Assembly: GCF_900104035.1 (NCBI RefSeq)
Contig: NZ_FNIT01000014.1
Location: forward strand, 1-64,000
DNA length: 64,000 nt
Direction of reading: 5' to 3'
DNA from: Aureimonas jatrophae
Lineage (GTDB): Bacteria > Pseudomonadota > Alphaproteobacteria > Rhizobiales > Rhizobiaceae
The notes under the pieces are model-generated. The model was not told the origin of the DNA, did no database searches, and saw only the letters and a list, made by a program, of their open reading frames with translations. This document shows positions 7,973 to 16,864 of this stretch, piece by piece; the first letter of the stretch is position 1; each line of letters opens with the position of its first letter. Both the position numbers and the translations under genes were made by a program.

Positions 7973-9085
7973 ATGAAGACCATGGGTGAGGGAGCGAACG
8001 GCGCGCCACGGCGCGGCGCGGGCCGGAACGGCATGGCGGTTCCAGGTGTCGGCCTGCGCGACGTCGCGCAGGCCGTGGGCGTCTCGACGGCCACCGTGTC
8101 GCGGGCGATCAACCGGCCCGAGGTCGTCTCGGTGGAGCTGCGCGAGCGCATCGCAGCCGTGATCGCCGATCTCGGCTGGATACCGGACGGTGCGGCGCGC
8201 GCGCTGACGACGGGCCGCTCGCAGACCATCGGCGCCGTGTTTCCGACGCTCGGCCTCGGCGACTTTCCGCGCGCGGCCAACGCCATCCAGCGCCATCTTC
8301 TCGCACAGGGCTACACACTGCTCCTCGCCTGTTCCGAATACGATCCGGAGCAGGAATTCCGACAGGTCCGCAAGTTCGCCGAGCGCGGCGTCGACGGCGT
8401 CATCCTGGTGGGTCTGGCCCACCATCCCGACCTCGTGCCCTTTCTCCAGCAGCGCAAGCTGCCCTTCATCAGCTCCTTCGTCTTTGACTCGGCCCGTCCG
8501 GGCCGCTGCGTCGGCCCCGACAACCACAAGGCGCTGGTCCGGATGACGGACTACCTTGCCGAGCTCGGCCACGTGCGCTTTGCCGTGATCGCGCAGGAAA
8601 CCGAGAACAACGACCGCGCGGGCGCGCGCTTGGCCGGCATCCGCGACGCGCTTGCCATGCGGGGCCTGGCCGTGCGCCCCCAGCATCTGGCGATCGGCAC
8701 GTGGACGATCGAGGAAGGCCGCAAGCTCTTCGCGCAGGTCATGGACACCGATCCGCGCCCGACCGCCATTGTGTGCGGCAACGCGCCTCTCGCCGTCGGT
8801 GCCATCCTGGAAGCCGCGGCGCGCGGCGTCCGGGTGCCCGAGGACGTGTCGATCGTCGGCTACGACGACATCGAGATCATGAGCCATCTGCCGGTGCCGG
8901 TGACGACGGTGCGCGTGCCGGGCGAGGAGATCGGCTTGCGCGCCGCGCGGCTGATCCTCGATCTCGTGGGCGGCCGCGAGCCCGACTATCCGCTGGAAAG
9001 CGAGGCCGAGATCGTGGTGCGCGCCTCCTCGGGACCGCCGCCCGGCGAAGGGCCGGCCTCTCCTCGTCTCCATCCCGCAGGCTGA
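7973..9085 (+). CDS. LacI-family transcriptional regulator
   Basis: This 370-residue regulator has an extra N-terminal tail of about 22 residues. The DNA-binding domain follows: VGLRDVAQAVGVSTATVSRA near residues 24-43 with the hinge helix after it (VSVELRERI, GWIPDGAARAL). The effector domain resembles periplasmic sugar-binding folds, with GVDGVILVG and STRVPGxExG-like C-terminal segments. It is flanked by enzyme genes of the rightward operon and probably controls both arms of the locus through operators O1 and O2. It most likely represses until the imported substrate or an intermediate binds. An internal ATG 3 codons in is an alternative start. Confidence 0.9.
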   Translation: MKTMGEGANGAPRRGAGRNGMAVPGVGLRDVAQAVGVSTATVSRAINRPEVVSVELRERIAAVIADLGWIPDGAARALTTGRSQTIGAVFPTLGLGDFPRAANAIQRHLLAQGYTLLLACSEYDPEQEFRQVRKFAERGVDGVILVGLAHHPDLVPFLQQRKLPFISSFVFDSARPGRCVGPDNHKALVRMTDYLAELGHVRFAVIAQETENNDRAGARLAGIRDALAMRGLAVRPQHLAIGTWTIEEGRKLFAQVMDTDPRPTAIVCGNAPLAVGAILEAAARGVRVPEDVSIVGYDDIEIMSHLPVPVTTVRVPGEEIGLRAARLILDLVGGREPDYPLESEAEIVVRASSGPPPGEGPASPRLHPAG

Positions 9086-9092
9086 GCCCCGC

Positions 9093-9935
9093 ATGTCCCT
9101 GTCCCCCACCCCCATGCCGCCGGTGACCGGCGCGACGCGCCTCGTCGGCATGGTCGGCGACCCGATCCGGCAGGCGAAGTCGCCCGAAAACTTCAATCCT
9201 CTGTTCGCGCGGCGTCGCATCGACGCGGTGATGGTCCCCTTCGAGGTCGCCAGCGCACGGTTCGAGGCCGACATGCCGGCGCTCCTGCGCCTGGCCAACC
9301 TTGACGGCATCGTCGTCACCATGCCGTTCAAGACCCGGATCATGCCGATGCTCGATCGGGTGGACGAGGCGGCGCGCCAGGTCGGCGCGGTGAATGCGGC
9401 GCGCCGCCGAATGGACGGCACCTGGGAGGGCGGGATCTTCGACGGCGTCGGGCTCGTCGGCGCGGTGCGCTCGCTCGGCCTTCAGCCGGCCGGCCTTCGG
9501 GTGGGCCTGATCGGTGCGGGCGGCGCGGGGAGCGCCATCGCCTTCGCGCTGGCCGGCCAGGGTGTCCGCTCGCTCAGCGTCGCGGATCAGGACGCCGGCC
9601 GGGCCGCCGACCTTGCTGGGCGCGTCGCGGCAACCGGTGCAAGCGCCGCATCCGTTTCCGCGCTCGACCTCGCGCAGCTCGATCTTCTCGTGAACGCCTC
9701 GCCCGTCGGCATGCGCGAGGGCGACCCGGCGCCCGTGGAGTTGTTCGGGCTTCGCGCAGACCTCGCCGTCGTCGACATCGTGACGCGCCCCGCGACCGCC
9801 CTCCTGAAGGCGGCCGAGCGCGCGGGATGCCGCCATGCCGGAGGCACTGCCATGGTCGCCGCGCAGACCGCGGCGATCGTCGACTTTCTCGGCCTCGCAC
9901 CGGGCGAGAGCCACAGCTTATCTCAACAAGACTAG
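9093..9935 (+). CDS. Shikimate/quinate dehydrogenase-like oxidoreductase
   Basis: This 280-residue protein has the two-domain layout of the AroE family. The substrate domain has KSPENFNP near 30 and VVTMPFKTRI near 73, with the family's catalytic Lys, then AVNAARR. The NAD(P) domain has GAGGAGSA near 138, and a late AAQTAAIVDFLGL carries the usual Gln. The Ser-x-Ser substrate motif of true AroE is altered, and biosynthetic aroE is normally elsewhere, so this is probably a catabolic paralogue such as a quinate/shikimate-like or related hydroxy-acid dehydrogenase. It follows the LacI gene by 7 bases and precedes the FAH-family gene by 9 bases. Confidence 0.8.
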   Translation: MSLSPTPMPPVTGATRLVGMVGDPIRQAKSPENFNPLFARRRIDAVMVPFEVASARFEADMPALLRLANLDGIVVTMPFKTRIMPMLDRVDEAARQVGAVNAARRRMDGTWEGGIFDGVGLVGAVRSLGLQPAGLRVGLIGAGGAGSAIAFALAGQGVRSLSVADQDAGRAADLAGRVAATGASAASVSALDLAQLDLLVNASPVGMREGDPAPVELFGLRADLAVVDIVTRPATALLKAAERAGCRHAGGTAMVAAQTAAIVDFLGLAPGESHSLSQQD

Positions 9936-9944
9936 GGAGACGAC

Positions 9945-10793
9945 ATGAAACTGGTTCGCCATGGGGCCGCTGGGTCCGAGAAGCCGGGCATCGTGGATGC
10001 GAACGGGCGCGTGCGCGACCTGTCGGGCACGATCCGCGACATCGACGGCGAGACGCTGTCGCCCGAAGGGCTGGATCGGCTGCGCGCGATCGACCCCGCC
10101 ACGCTGCCACTCGTCCCCGAGGGCGTGCGCCTCGGCGTGCCTGTGGCCCGCGTCGGCAATCTCGTGTGCATCGGCCTGAACTATACCGACCACGCCGAGG
10201 AGACCAACGCGCCGATCCCCTCCCAGCCCATCATCTTCAACAAGCACACGGGCGCGCTTAGCGGACCCAATGACGACGTCATTCTGCCGCCGGGCTCCAC
10301 CAAGCTTGACTGGGAGGTCGAGCTTGCCTTCGTGATGGGCCGGACCGCCTGGCATGTCGACGAGGCCGACGCCCTTTCCTACGTCGCGGGCTACACGATC
10401 CTCAACGACCTTTCGGAGCGCGAATACCAGCTCGAATGGGAGGGGCAGTGGTCGAAGGGCAAGAGCTACCCGACCTTCGCGCCCTGCGGTCCCTGGTTGG
10501 TGACGGGTGACGAGCTCGGCGACCCGCAGCAGCTCGACCTGTGGCTCGACCTCAACGAGCAGCGCGAGCAGACCGGCACCACGACGCGCATGATCTTCAC
10601 CTGCGCCCACATCGTCAGCTACGCCAGCCGCTTCATGAAGCTGGAGCCCGGCGACATCATCACCACCGGCACACCGCCGGGCGTCGGCCTCGGCCGCAAG
10701 CCGCCGGTCTTCATGAAGGCGGGCGACACGATGCGTCTCGGCATCACAGGGCTCGGCGAGCAGCAGCAGACCGTCCGGCCGCGCGCGGCCTGA
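9945..10793 (+). CDS. Fumarylacetoacetate hydrolase (FAH) family protein
   Basis: This 282-residue enzyme starts behind AGGGAGACGAC. The C-terminal FAH domain shows the metal ligands in DWEVELAFVMG near residues 123-133 and LNDLSERE near 150, and the GTPPGVGLGRKPP loop near the end. Family members are Mg/Mn-dependent and cleave or hydrate 2-oxo acids (fumarylpyruvate, 2-keto-4-pentenoate, 2-keto-3-deoxy sugar acids). It is the last gene of the rightward operon, so it likely performs a C-C bond cleavage or dehydration in the pathway. The specific reaction cannot be assigned; 2,4-diketo-3-deoxy sugar-acid hydrolase is an alternative. Confidence 0.85.
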   Translation: MKLVRHGAAGSEKPGIVDANGRVRDLSGTIRDIDGETLSPEGLDRLRAIDPATLPLVPEGVRLGVPVARVGNLVCIGLNYTDHAEETNAPIPSQPIIFNKHTGALSGPNDDVILPPGSTKLDWEVELAFVMGRTAWHVDEADALSYVAGYTILNDLSEREYQLEWEGQWSKGKSYPTFAPCGPWLVTGDELGDPQQLDLWLDLNEQREQTGTTTRMIFTCAHIVSYASRFMKLEPGDIITTGTPPGVGLGRKPPVFMKAGDTMRLGITGLGEQQQTVRPRAA

Positions 10794-12604
10794 GCGAGAG
10801 CTCACAAAACCCAGGCCCGCCCAACGGGGTGCGCGACGAGCGATCGGAGAGCCGTTCGGTCGGATCACTCGCCGCCCGGCCCCTCGACAACGGATGATCC
10901 ATCCTTCTCGGCTTTCAGGACAACGGGCGGGGAGCGGATGGACTGCTTCCCGTCCAGCCATGCCGTTCGGCCCGCGTCGCGGGCTCGCGTTCGGCGCAGG
11001 CAAGTGGCGCCCTACTATGGACCGCCGGTGCGACTTTGCGGATCGGTTTGTTTGCGTCTGGTATGATCGACCGGTCGCGACCGCAAACCGCTAGCCGGCG
11101 TCCTTCAGAACGGCTGGCGAACGTTCGGTCGATCGCTGGTTTTGGGCCGCGCGGAATGCCGCGACCCGTCTTGCATGGCGCACCTCGGCTCGGTCGAGTT
11201 CCATGAGAAGGTCGTGCATCCAGCCCGGTGTCTGAGGATCGACGCGGTATCGAGGCCTGCCACCCATCCCGCGACGGGTGGAACACCTGTCGCCTTGGGC
11301 CGGAAGTCTCCATCTCGGCATCTCTTGCGCCCCGTTGTTCCGCCAATGGCGTCGCATGGCTCCCTCATGACGGTGAAACGGCCTCGAACAGGGAACCGCC
11401 TGCACTGACCGGTGCTGTCCCAATGCCGTCGACCCCGGAGACGCCGATCGGCAGGACATGCAGACAGAGGAATGGATGAGGACGATGACGGTTCACGGGT
11501 CTACGCTGCCAGCACTGCCAAAACCTCCCGCTCTTAGTCGGGCGAGCCAACGAAGCCGTCAGGCTCCCATTCGAGCGCGAGCGCGCATGTTTTCTCGTTA
11601 GGGTTGCCGCGGAAGAACAGCAAGGGAATGTGCCCGCATCGGCGAAGGGCTGCCGCCGTCTCGACACTGTTCGCCCCAGAGCGAGATTCACGTCCCTCTC
11701 GCTGATATCGATCGGCTCGCCAACGCGTTTGGAGACCCGGCGCTTTCGTCATGTCGGAAGCCTGGCCACAACCAGCGGATCGTGGGTTCGGGAGCGGCGC
11801 TCGTGCACCGGTGTGCATGCCCGCATCCGCAAGGTGGCCTGTTCGAACGCAGCCTTCATCGACGGATCCGCCGGGCGTCTCGCTTAGGTCTGCGAGTGCT
11901 CACAACGGTGCAGGCTGTTCTCGACGCGGTGGCTTCGCTCCGCCGGCAGCCCGTCCTTCTGCGCCAGATGGTTCGGCTCGTCGAGGGCGTCCGCCAGTGC
12001 GGCGTCTCGCAACCGGTCGGCCGTCATGACGCCGATCAGGCGCCGCTTGTTCCTCGCGATGCACAGCCCCTCGCCCGGCCTGATGCCGAGGAGCGCATCG
12101 GTCATCGAACGGCAGCGCCGGGGGTCGCGAGCGGGTCTCTATTCCCACAATCCAGGATTGGCGGCATGCCGCGCGATGCGCAGTCGAGCGTCGGCTTCCG
12201 GGGTTCGCAGAACGCTTTCCGTGACCGCCGTTACCGACATGTGAACCGGGGGTCGGTCGCGCCGGAAGACGCCGCCCTCGTTTAGCGGTCGCGAAAGGTC
12301 GTACGGGATCACCATCCTCTCGTGCGGCTTGCCCGTCACCCGGACATGACGCAGGGACGCATCCGATGCCCTCGCTCGACCGTGCCGGCCGCGTCCGGGT
12401 TCTCGGGAAACCCTTCGAAACGAGGCCGACCGGCGATAGCCTCCCGCATGCGATCGGTCGTCCTCGCAGACGCGTCCGTTGCGGCGACGATCGTCAGCGT
12501 CGCGTCGAGCACGAGATTGGATTGGGGAATGCCCCTGGTCGTCGATCGAGGGCGGAATGGCGCGGTCGATCGGAGCGGCTCCGGGCAGGGGTCTATGGGG
12601 TCGG
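10794..12604. other. Gene-poor 1.8-kb interval
   Basis: I see no recognisable domain here on either strand apart from the weak small ORF listed at 11091-11357. Two other short leftward frames exist. One at 12139-12315 (58 codons, beginning MVIPYDLSRPLNEGG) has a GAGAGG directly abutting its ATG. The other, at 11884-12105 (73 codons), contains RNKRRLIGVMTADRLRD, faintly like half of a CBS domain. The rest has the high-GC look of non-coding or decayed DNA. Confidence 0.4.
11091..11357 (-). CDS. Possible small hypothetical protein
   Basis: This is an 88-codon frame with an ATG at 11357 preceded by GAGGGAG. The C-terminal half (GWMHDLLMELDRAEVRHARR) reads like a charged helix, and the composition is Arg-rich. 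I recognise no family. It is isolated in the gene-poor interval, and other frames are also open here because of high GC, so it may be spurious. Confidence 0.3.
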   Translation of the reverse strand: MRRHWRNNGAQEMPRWRLPAQGDRCSTRRGMGGRPRYRVDPQTPGWMHDLLMELDRAEVRHARRVAAFRAAQNQRSTERSPAVLKDAG

Positions 12605-13552
12605 CTACGCGATGGCCTTGTCAGACCGATGCTCCTTATCGGCGGCAACCGGATCCGGGGTCAGGACATGGGGTGTCAGCCCACGCGCCGGCGCCTCCAG
12701 TGCGAAGAGGCAGCCTTCCATCGGCCGAGAGACGCGGTCCTTCTCGGGCACCGGAAAGCTAGCCGACGTGACGAAAAGCGTGGACAGGTCCACTCCGCCG
12801 AAGGCGGGCATCGTGACGAAGCGTGCGGGCATCGCGATGCGCCGTTCCAGCTTGCCGTCGGGATCGAAGCGAAGCAGGCAGCCCGCTCCGAACGCGGCGC
12901 AGAGATAGAAGCCGTCCGCATCCACGGCCGCGCCGTCCGGTCCCATCCCCTCCTCGACGCGCGCAAACACGCGGCGGTTCTCCGCGGTGCCGGTCGCGGT
13001 GTCGTAGTCGCTGCGAAAGACGGTCTTCTGTGCGGTGTCGCTGTGGTACATCGTCCGTCCGTCCGGACTCCAGGCCAGCCCGTTGGAGGTCTGAACGGGC
13101 GGTGATGCGCAGCCCCACCCTGCGGCCCCATCGTAGCGCCAAAGCGGGGTGCCGTTCCCATCCGTGCCGAGATCGGCAGGTTCGAGCGGATCGATGGGAT
13201 CGAGCATCGTTCCGGCGAAGAACCGGCCGGATCGGTCGCATCCTCCGTCGTTGAACGTGAAGCGGCGGGGATCGAAGGGCGCCGGCGCCAGGAATGTCAT
13301 CGTCCCGCTTCTCGTATCGAAGCGAAACAGGCCGGTGCGCAGCGCCAGGGCCACGACGTCGGTCTCGATCAGCGCGAAGCAACCGATCCAGGCCGGCATG
13401 CCCCAGGTCTCGTTCCGGCCTGTCGCGGGATCGAAGCGGTGCAGCGCCGGGGCACGGATATCGACCCAGTAGAGCCGTTGCTCGGCCTCGCTCCAGACGG
13501 GTCCCTCCCCGTTCAGGGCGCTGGCCCGGCATACCACCTCGACATTGCGCAT
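12605..13552 (-). CDS. SMP-30/gluconolactonase/LRE family protein
   Basis: This 315-residue six-bladed beta-propeller starts at the ATG at 13552 (MRNVEVVCRAS); an upstream in-frame extension to 13618 lacks family similarity. Metal-binding landmarks are visible: GEGPVWSEAEQRLYWVDI near residue 17, FNDGGCDRSGRFFAGTM near 100, TSNGLAWSPDGRTMYHSD near 150, and GPDGAAVDADGFYLCA near 200. These hold the Glu, Asn and Asp ligands of divalent-metal lactonases. Such enzymes hydrolyse sugar lactones (gluconolactone, arabinolactone) to acids. No sugar dehydrogenase is adjacent, so the lactone is not identifiable. It appears monocistronic. Confidence 0.88.
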   Translation of the reverse strand: MRNVEVVCRASALNGEGPVWSEAEQRLYWVDIRAPALHRFDPATGRNETWGMPAWIGCFALIETDVVALALRTGLFRFDTRSGTMTFLAPAPFDPRRFTFNDGGCDRSGRFFAGTMLDPIDPLEPADLGTDGNGTPLWRYDGAAGWGCASPPVQTSNGLAWSPDGRTMYHSDTAQKTVFRSDYDTATGTAENRRVFARVEEGMGPDGAAVDADGFYLCAAFGAGCLLRFDPDGKLERRIAMPARFVTMPAFGGVDLSTLFVTSASFPVPEKDRVSRPMEGCLFALEAPARGLTPHVLTPDPVAADKEHRSDKAIA

Positions 13553-13897
13553 CGCGTCTACCCTTCCTCGGGGAAAAGCGGCGCGCCGAGACCGGGTTCC
13601 TGCCAGAAAGGGCATCATAAGCGTAGCCGGCGAAGGCTGGCTAGCGAGCGCGCCCTATGCCGGACCCTGCGAACCGCTCCGCCTTCCGCAACTGCGGATT
13701 CAGACCAGTCGGTGCCAACCGGGGTCGACGAAGCGGAACGCACAGGTCGGTCCGGTCGATCGCGTTCAACCCTGCGGCGGTCGCTAGCGACAAACAGAAC
13801 CGACGCGAATGCGCGGAGTTAGCCCGTCCTCCCGCAACCCGAACTCGCTCCTCGACGGCGATCGACCGCTTCCAAAAAACGGATATCTCGCTCCCGG
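13553..13897. other. Intergenic, nothing recognised
   Basis: About 345 bases upstream of the SMP-30 gene and downstream of the FNT gene. No convincing ORF, hairpin or operator was seen; the SMP-30 promoter should lie here. Confidence 0.4.
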
Positions 13898-14755
13898 CTA
13901 TCCCGTCTCGATCTCGTCGCGGACCTGTCCGTGGGCGACGACCGCGAAGAGACCGGTACCGCCGATGATGTTGCCGGCCAGCGCCGGAAGTACGAGGCCG
14001 AACACGGCATGCCCGACGCCGACCTCCCCCGACAGCATCAGGAGCCACGCCTCCGTGGATCCGGCCACGACATGGCTGAACCCGCCGATCGCGACGACGT
14101 AGGTGATTAGAAAGACCACCCAGAACTCGCTGCCCCGGGCGTTGGGCAGGATCCAGGCGATCGAGGCGATCAGGAAGCCCGCCGGCATGGCTCGAAGCAG
14201 CGTGTCGCCGGGGCCGTGGGCCAGGATTGTCCGTGAAACGCGCAAGGCGGCCTCCAGCGGTTCCGCGTCGACGAGGACATGGCGAGCCATCAGGAGCGCA
14301 ACCAGGAAGGTGCCCGCCATGTTGGCGGCAAACACCACGACCCAGAGCCGAAGCAGACGAGCCAGATTGCGCCGCGTTGGATGCGTGGCCAAGGGCAGGA
14401 CGGCCGTGACGGTGCTTTCGGTAAAGAGCTGCAGATTGCCGAGGATCACGATCACGAAGCCGACCGTGTAGCCGAGCGAGACAACCAGTTCCGCCCACGG
14501 TGCGCTCGGCAGCCGCATGTGAAGGAACGCCTCCGCCAGGATCGAGGTGCTGACCGCCACCCCTGCCGCAAAGGCGGAGAACAGAAGCGAGCGGACCGGT
14601 CGATCGAGTTCCTCGTCGCCGCGCAGGCGCACGACCTCGTGCACGACCTTGGCCGATCCCGAACCGCGCTCGTCCACGTCCCGCTTGTCGTCCGCCGTCA
14701 GGTCCGGGGACGGTTCAGCCTCGCGGTCGGCAGGTGGCGCTTGGTGGTCGGGCAT
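13898..14755 (-). CDS. Formate/nitrite transporter (FNT) family membrane protein
   Basis: This 285-residue protein starts at the ATG at 14755 (MPDHQAPPADREAEP). It has a charged cytoplasmic N-terminal tail of about 50 residues, then about six membrane helices as in FocA/NirC pentameric channels. The helix-break segments typical of FNT channels can be followed, such as LGYTVGFVIVILGNLQLFTE near 95 and the late LAGNIIGGTG. The long acidic N-terminus and the overall pattern are closer to the YfdC-like branch than to FocA itself. It begins 10 bases after the HAD phosphatase stop, so the two are co-transcribed. Likely substrates are small monovalent anions; the actual one is unknown. Confidence 0.85.
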   Translation of the reverse strand: MPDHQAPPADREAEPSPDLTADDKRDVDERGSGSAKVVHEVVRLRGDEELDRPVRSLLFSAFAAGVAVSTSILAEAFLHMRLPSAPWAELVVSLGYTVGFVIVILGNLQLFTESTVTAVLPLATHPTRRNLARLLRLWVVVFAANMAGTFLVALLMARHVLVDAEPLEAALRVSRTILAHGPGDTLLRAMPAGFLIASIAWILPNARGSEFWVVFLITYVVAIGGFSHVVAGSTEAWLLMLSGEVGVGHAVFGLVLPALAGNIIGGTGLFAVVAHGQVRDEIETG

Positions 14756-14765
14756 CTGAAACGGC

Positions 14766-15434
14766 CTATCGGTCGGCAAGCGGGGACGCGTCGTACTCGG
14801 CCAGAAGGGTCGCGACGTCCTGGTAGATCCGGATCGCGCCGGCTTCCCGCAAGGCCTCATCGGAAAAACCGCCCGAGCGGACCGCCATCGTCCGAAGGCC
14901 GGACTTGAGCGCGGCTTCGACGTCGTAGGGCGTATCGCCGACGACGACCGCCTCGTCCACACCGATCCCGTTCATCCGGGCGAGCGCGGTTGCGAAGATG
15001 TCGGCCGCGGGCTTGGTGCGCGCGACATCCTCGCTGCTGGTCGTGGTCGCCACGAGATCGCGGGCCTCGAGCAGTCCGAGGTAGTGATCGAGTTCCTCCG
15101 CGGATGCGGACGATGCCAGCACCACCTGCTGACCGGCCGCATGAACCTTGGCCAGAAGCGCCCGCGCTCCAGGGAAGGGTTTGGCATCGGGCAGGTATCT
15201 CGCCTGGAAGATCGCCCCGTGCGCTTGGCCGAGCTTCTGCTGCGATGCCTCGTCGAGGTCCGGCAGAAGGGACGGAACCAGCATGTCGGCGCCCTTGCCG
15301 ATCTGATCGTGAATCACGGGGCGCGGCAGCGTGACGCCCATGCCCACAAAGGCCTCCTCCCAGGCGAGCACATGGAGATCGTTGCTGTCGATCAGCGTAC
15401 CGTCGATATCGAAGAGTACCGCCTTGATGGGCAT
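14766..15434 (-). CDS. HAD-superfamily hydrolase (phosphoglycolate phosphatase-like)
   Basis: This is a 222-residue subfamily IA HAD phosphatase starting at the ATG at 15434 (MPIKAVLFDIDGTLIDSN). The nucleophile motif is DIDGT near residue 9, motif II is the LASSAS stretch near 105, and the C-terminal acidic motif is VVVGDTPYDVEAA near 170. The cap domain lies between residues 17 and 85. It probably dephosphorylates a small sugar phosphate or phosphoglycolate. It is transcribed together with the FNT channel gene 10 bases downstream, a pairing I cannot explain functionally. Confidence 0.88.
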   Translation of the reverse strand: MPIKAVLFDIDGTLIDSNDLHVLAWEEAFVGMGVTLPRPVIHDQIGKGADMLVPSLLPDLDEASQQKLGQAHGAIFQARYLPDAKPFPGARALLAKVHAAGQQVVLASSASAEELDHYLGLLEARDLVATTTSSEDVARTKPAADIFATALARMNGIGVDEAVVVGDTPYDVEAALKSGLRTMAVRSGGFSDEALREAGAIRIYQDVATLLAEYDASPLADR

Positions 15435-16055
15435 CGGTCGTCCTTTCCCCAAACCGGCGTCGGGTTCAGGCGGCACGGTAGCCTGCCCGCGAAATGGCGG
15501 TCAGTTCCGTCGCCTCATCGGGCGACGCCACGGTCGTCGTTGCAGGGAGATCGTGGTCCACGTCCCTTCCGGTCAAAGCGTTCGCCGACGCTGGCCGACG
15601 TCGCCGGAACCCGATGGCATCGCACCGCTCGACCGGTCGGCCATCACACCGCAGATGCCACCGAGCGTGTTGCCGCGTTCCTGCACCAGACGCTCGCCCG
15701 TCGTCTCGACGTCATGGTGCGTTCCGAGCGGCTTGCGCGTGCTCATGGTTCTGTCCTCTGCCTGGTCACCCGTCAGGAACGCGTGGGCGAAGGAATCGGC
15801 ACCCCAGCTTGCATAGGCAGCGATGCAATCCGAGCGGCGACACCCTGACGGTTGGTTCCGCAGGGCCGAGGCGGCGGAAGGTGACCGTCCTTCGCCCCCC
15901 CCCCCTGTCGGCCCCCGGAGCCGACCGGCACCAGGACGGGAACGGCCGGACGGGTCGATCCGCGACCGCCACCTCACGGCCGCCGAGGACGTCGCCACCG
16001 AGCTCTCGGATCGGACGTCCATCGCCGCATCGGGCCGATCCGGGAACGGTCCTCG
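15435..16055. other. Intergenic stretch with C-homopolymer
   Basis: These 621 bases separate the HAD and SDR genes. They contain the weak small ORF at 15573-15746 and a run of 11 C at 15895-15905, a spot prone to length variation or sequencing error. Nothing else was recognised. Confidence 0.4.
15573..15746 (-). CDS. Possible small hypothetical protein
   Basis: This is a 57-codon frame starting MSTRKPLGTHHDVETTGERL, with AGAGGA placed 7-8 bases before the ATG. It contains one Cys and a Gly-rich middle, and I recognise no family. The ribosome site and non-repetitive composition make it plausible, but conservation cannot be tested here. Confidence 0.3.
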   Translation of the reverse strand: MSTRKPLGTHHDVETTGERLVQERGNTLGGICGVMADRSSGAMPSGSGDVGQRRRTL

Positions 16056-16781
16056 TCACCAGGGAACCTCGGTCTTCTCGAAGAAGAACCGGCCCGTCGG
16101 CCCATCGGCTCCGAGCGTCGCCAGCCAGGCGATGCCGGCGGCGGCCTGCTCCACGGTGCGGTAGCCGGAATGGTTGTTGAAGTCCGTTGCCGTGTAGCCG
16201 GGATCGGCCGCGTTGACGCGGATGCCATCGTCCCGCAGCGCCTTGGCCAGCGAGACCGTCACGGCGTTGAGGGCGGTCTTCGAGGAGTTGTAGCCGATGA
16301 TGTTGACCCCGTAGAACGGATGGCCCGGATCCGACAGCCAGGCGAGCGAGCCGAGCCCGCTCGTGACCATGACGACGCTGGCGGCCTCGCAGGACCTCAA
16401 CAGGGGCAGGAAGGCCTGCGTCACCCGGATCGGGCCGAACACGTTGGTCTCATAGACCGTCCGGATATCGTCGACGGATTGCGTCGTCGGCGATCCGGAG
16501 TCGCCGGGAATGCCGGCATTGTTGATCAGGATGTCGAGACGGCCGTCCGCTCGGGCGACCTGATCGGCGGCCGCCTGGACGCTGCTATCGCTGGTCACGT
16601 CGATCGCGAGCGCGCGAACATCGAGGCCCTCGGCGGCGAGCGTCTCCGTCGCCTGCCGGCCACGCGCGTCGTCGCGGCTACCGAGCCAGATCCGGTAGCC
16701 GGCGCGGCCGAGCTGGCGTGCCGTCTCGAAGCCGATACTCTTGTTAGCCCCTGTGATGAGGACTGTTCTTCCGGTCATCAT
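16056..16781 (-). CDS. Short-chain dehydrogenase/reductase (carbonyl-reductase-like)
   Basis: This 241-residue classical SDR starts at the ATGATG at 16781 behind GGAGACGACC. It carries the cofactor motif TGANKSIG near residue 9, NNAG near 86, and the catalytic Tyr and Lys in YNSSKTAL near 158. An Arg after the second strand (GSRDDARG) favours NADPH. The sequence resembles carbonyl-reductase-type SDRs that detoxify aldehydes or ketones. It is divergent from the LysR gene at 16865, which most likely regulates it. Confidence 0.9.
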   Translation of the reverse strand: MMTGRTVLITGANKSIGFETARQLGRAGYRIWLGSRDDARGRQATETLAAEGLDVRALAIDVTSDSSVQAAADQVARADGRLDILINNAGIPGDSGSPTTQSVDDIRTVYETNVFGPIRVTQAFLPLLRSCEAASVVMVTSGLGSLAWLSDPGHPFYGVNIIGYNSSKTALNAVTVSLAKALRDDGIRVNAADPGYTATDFNNHSGYRTVEQAAAGIAWLATLGADGPTGRFFFEKTEVPW

Positions 16782-16864
16782 GGTCGTCTCCTGCAGCTGT
16801 CGTTGCGTCGATGGCGAAGAGATGCGCTGTCCGCCATGGTTTGATAATCGCTCTCGATCCGGAT

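Noticed and set aside
11884-12105. 73-codon leftward frame with a CBS-like segment (RRLIGVMTADRLRD)
   Set aside because: Only half a domain with no ribosome site or partner; similarity is too weak to report as a gene.
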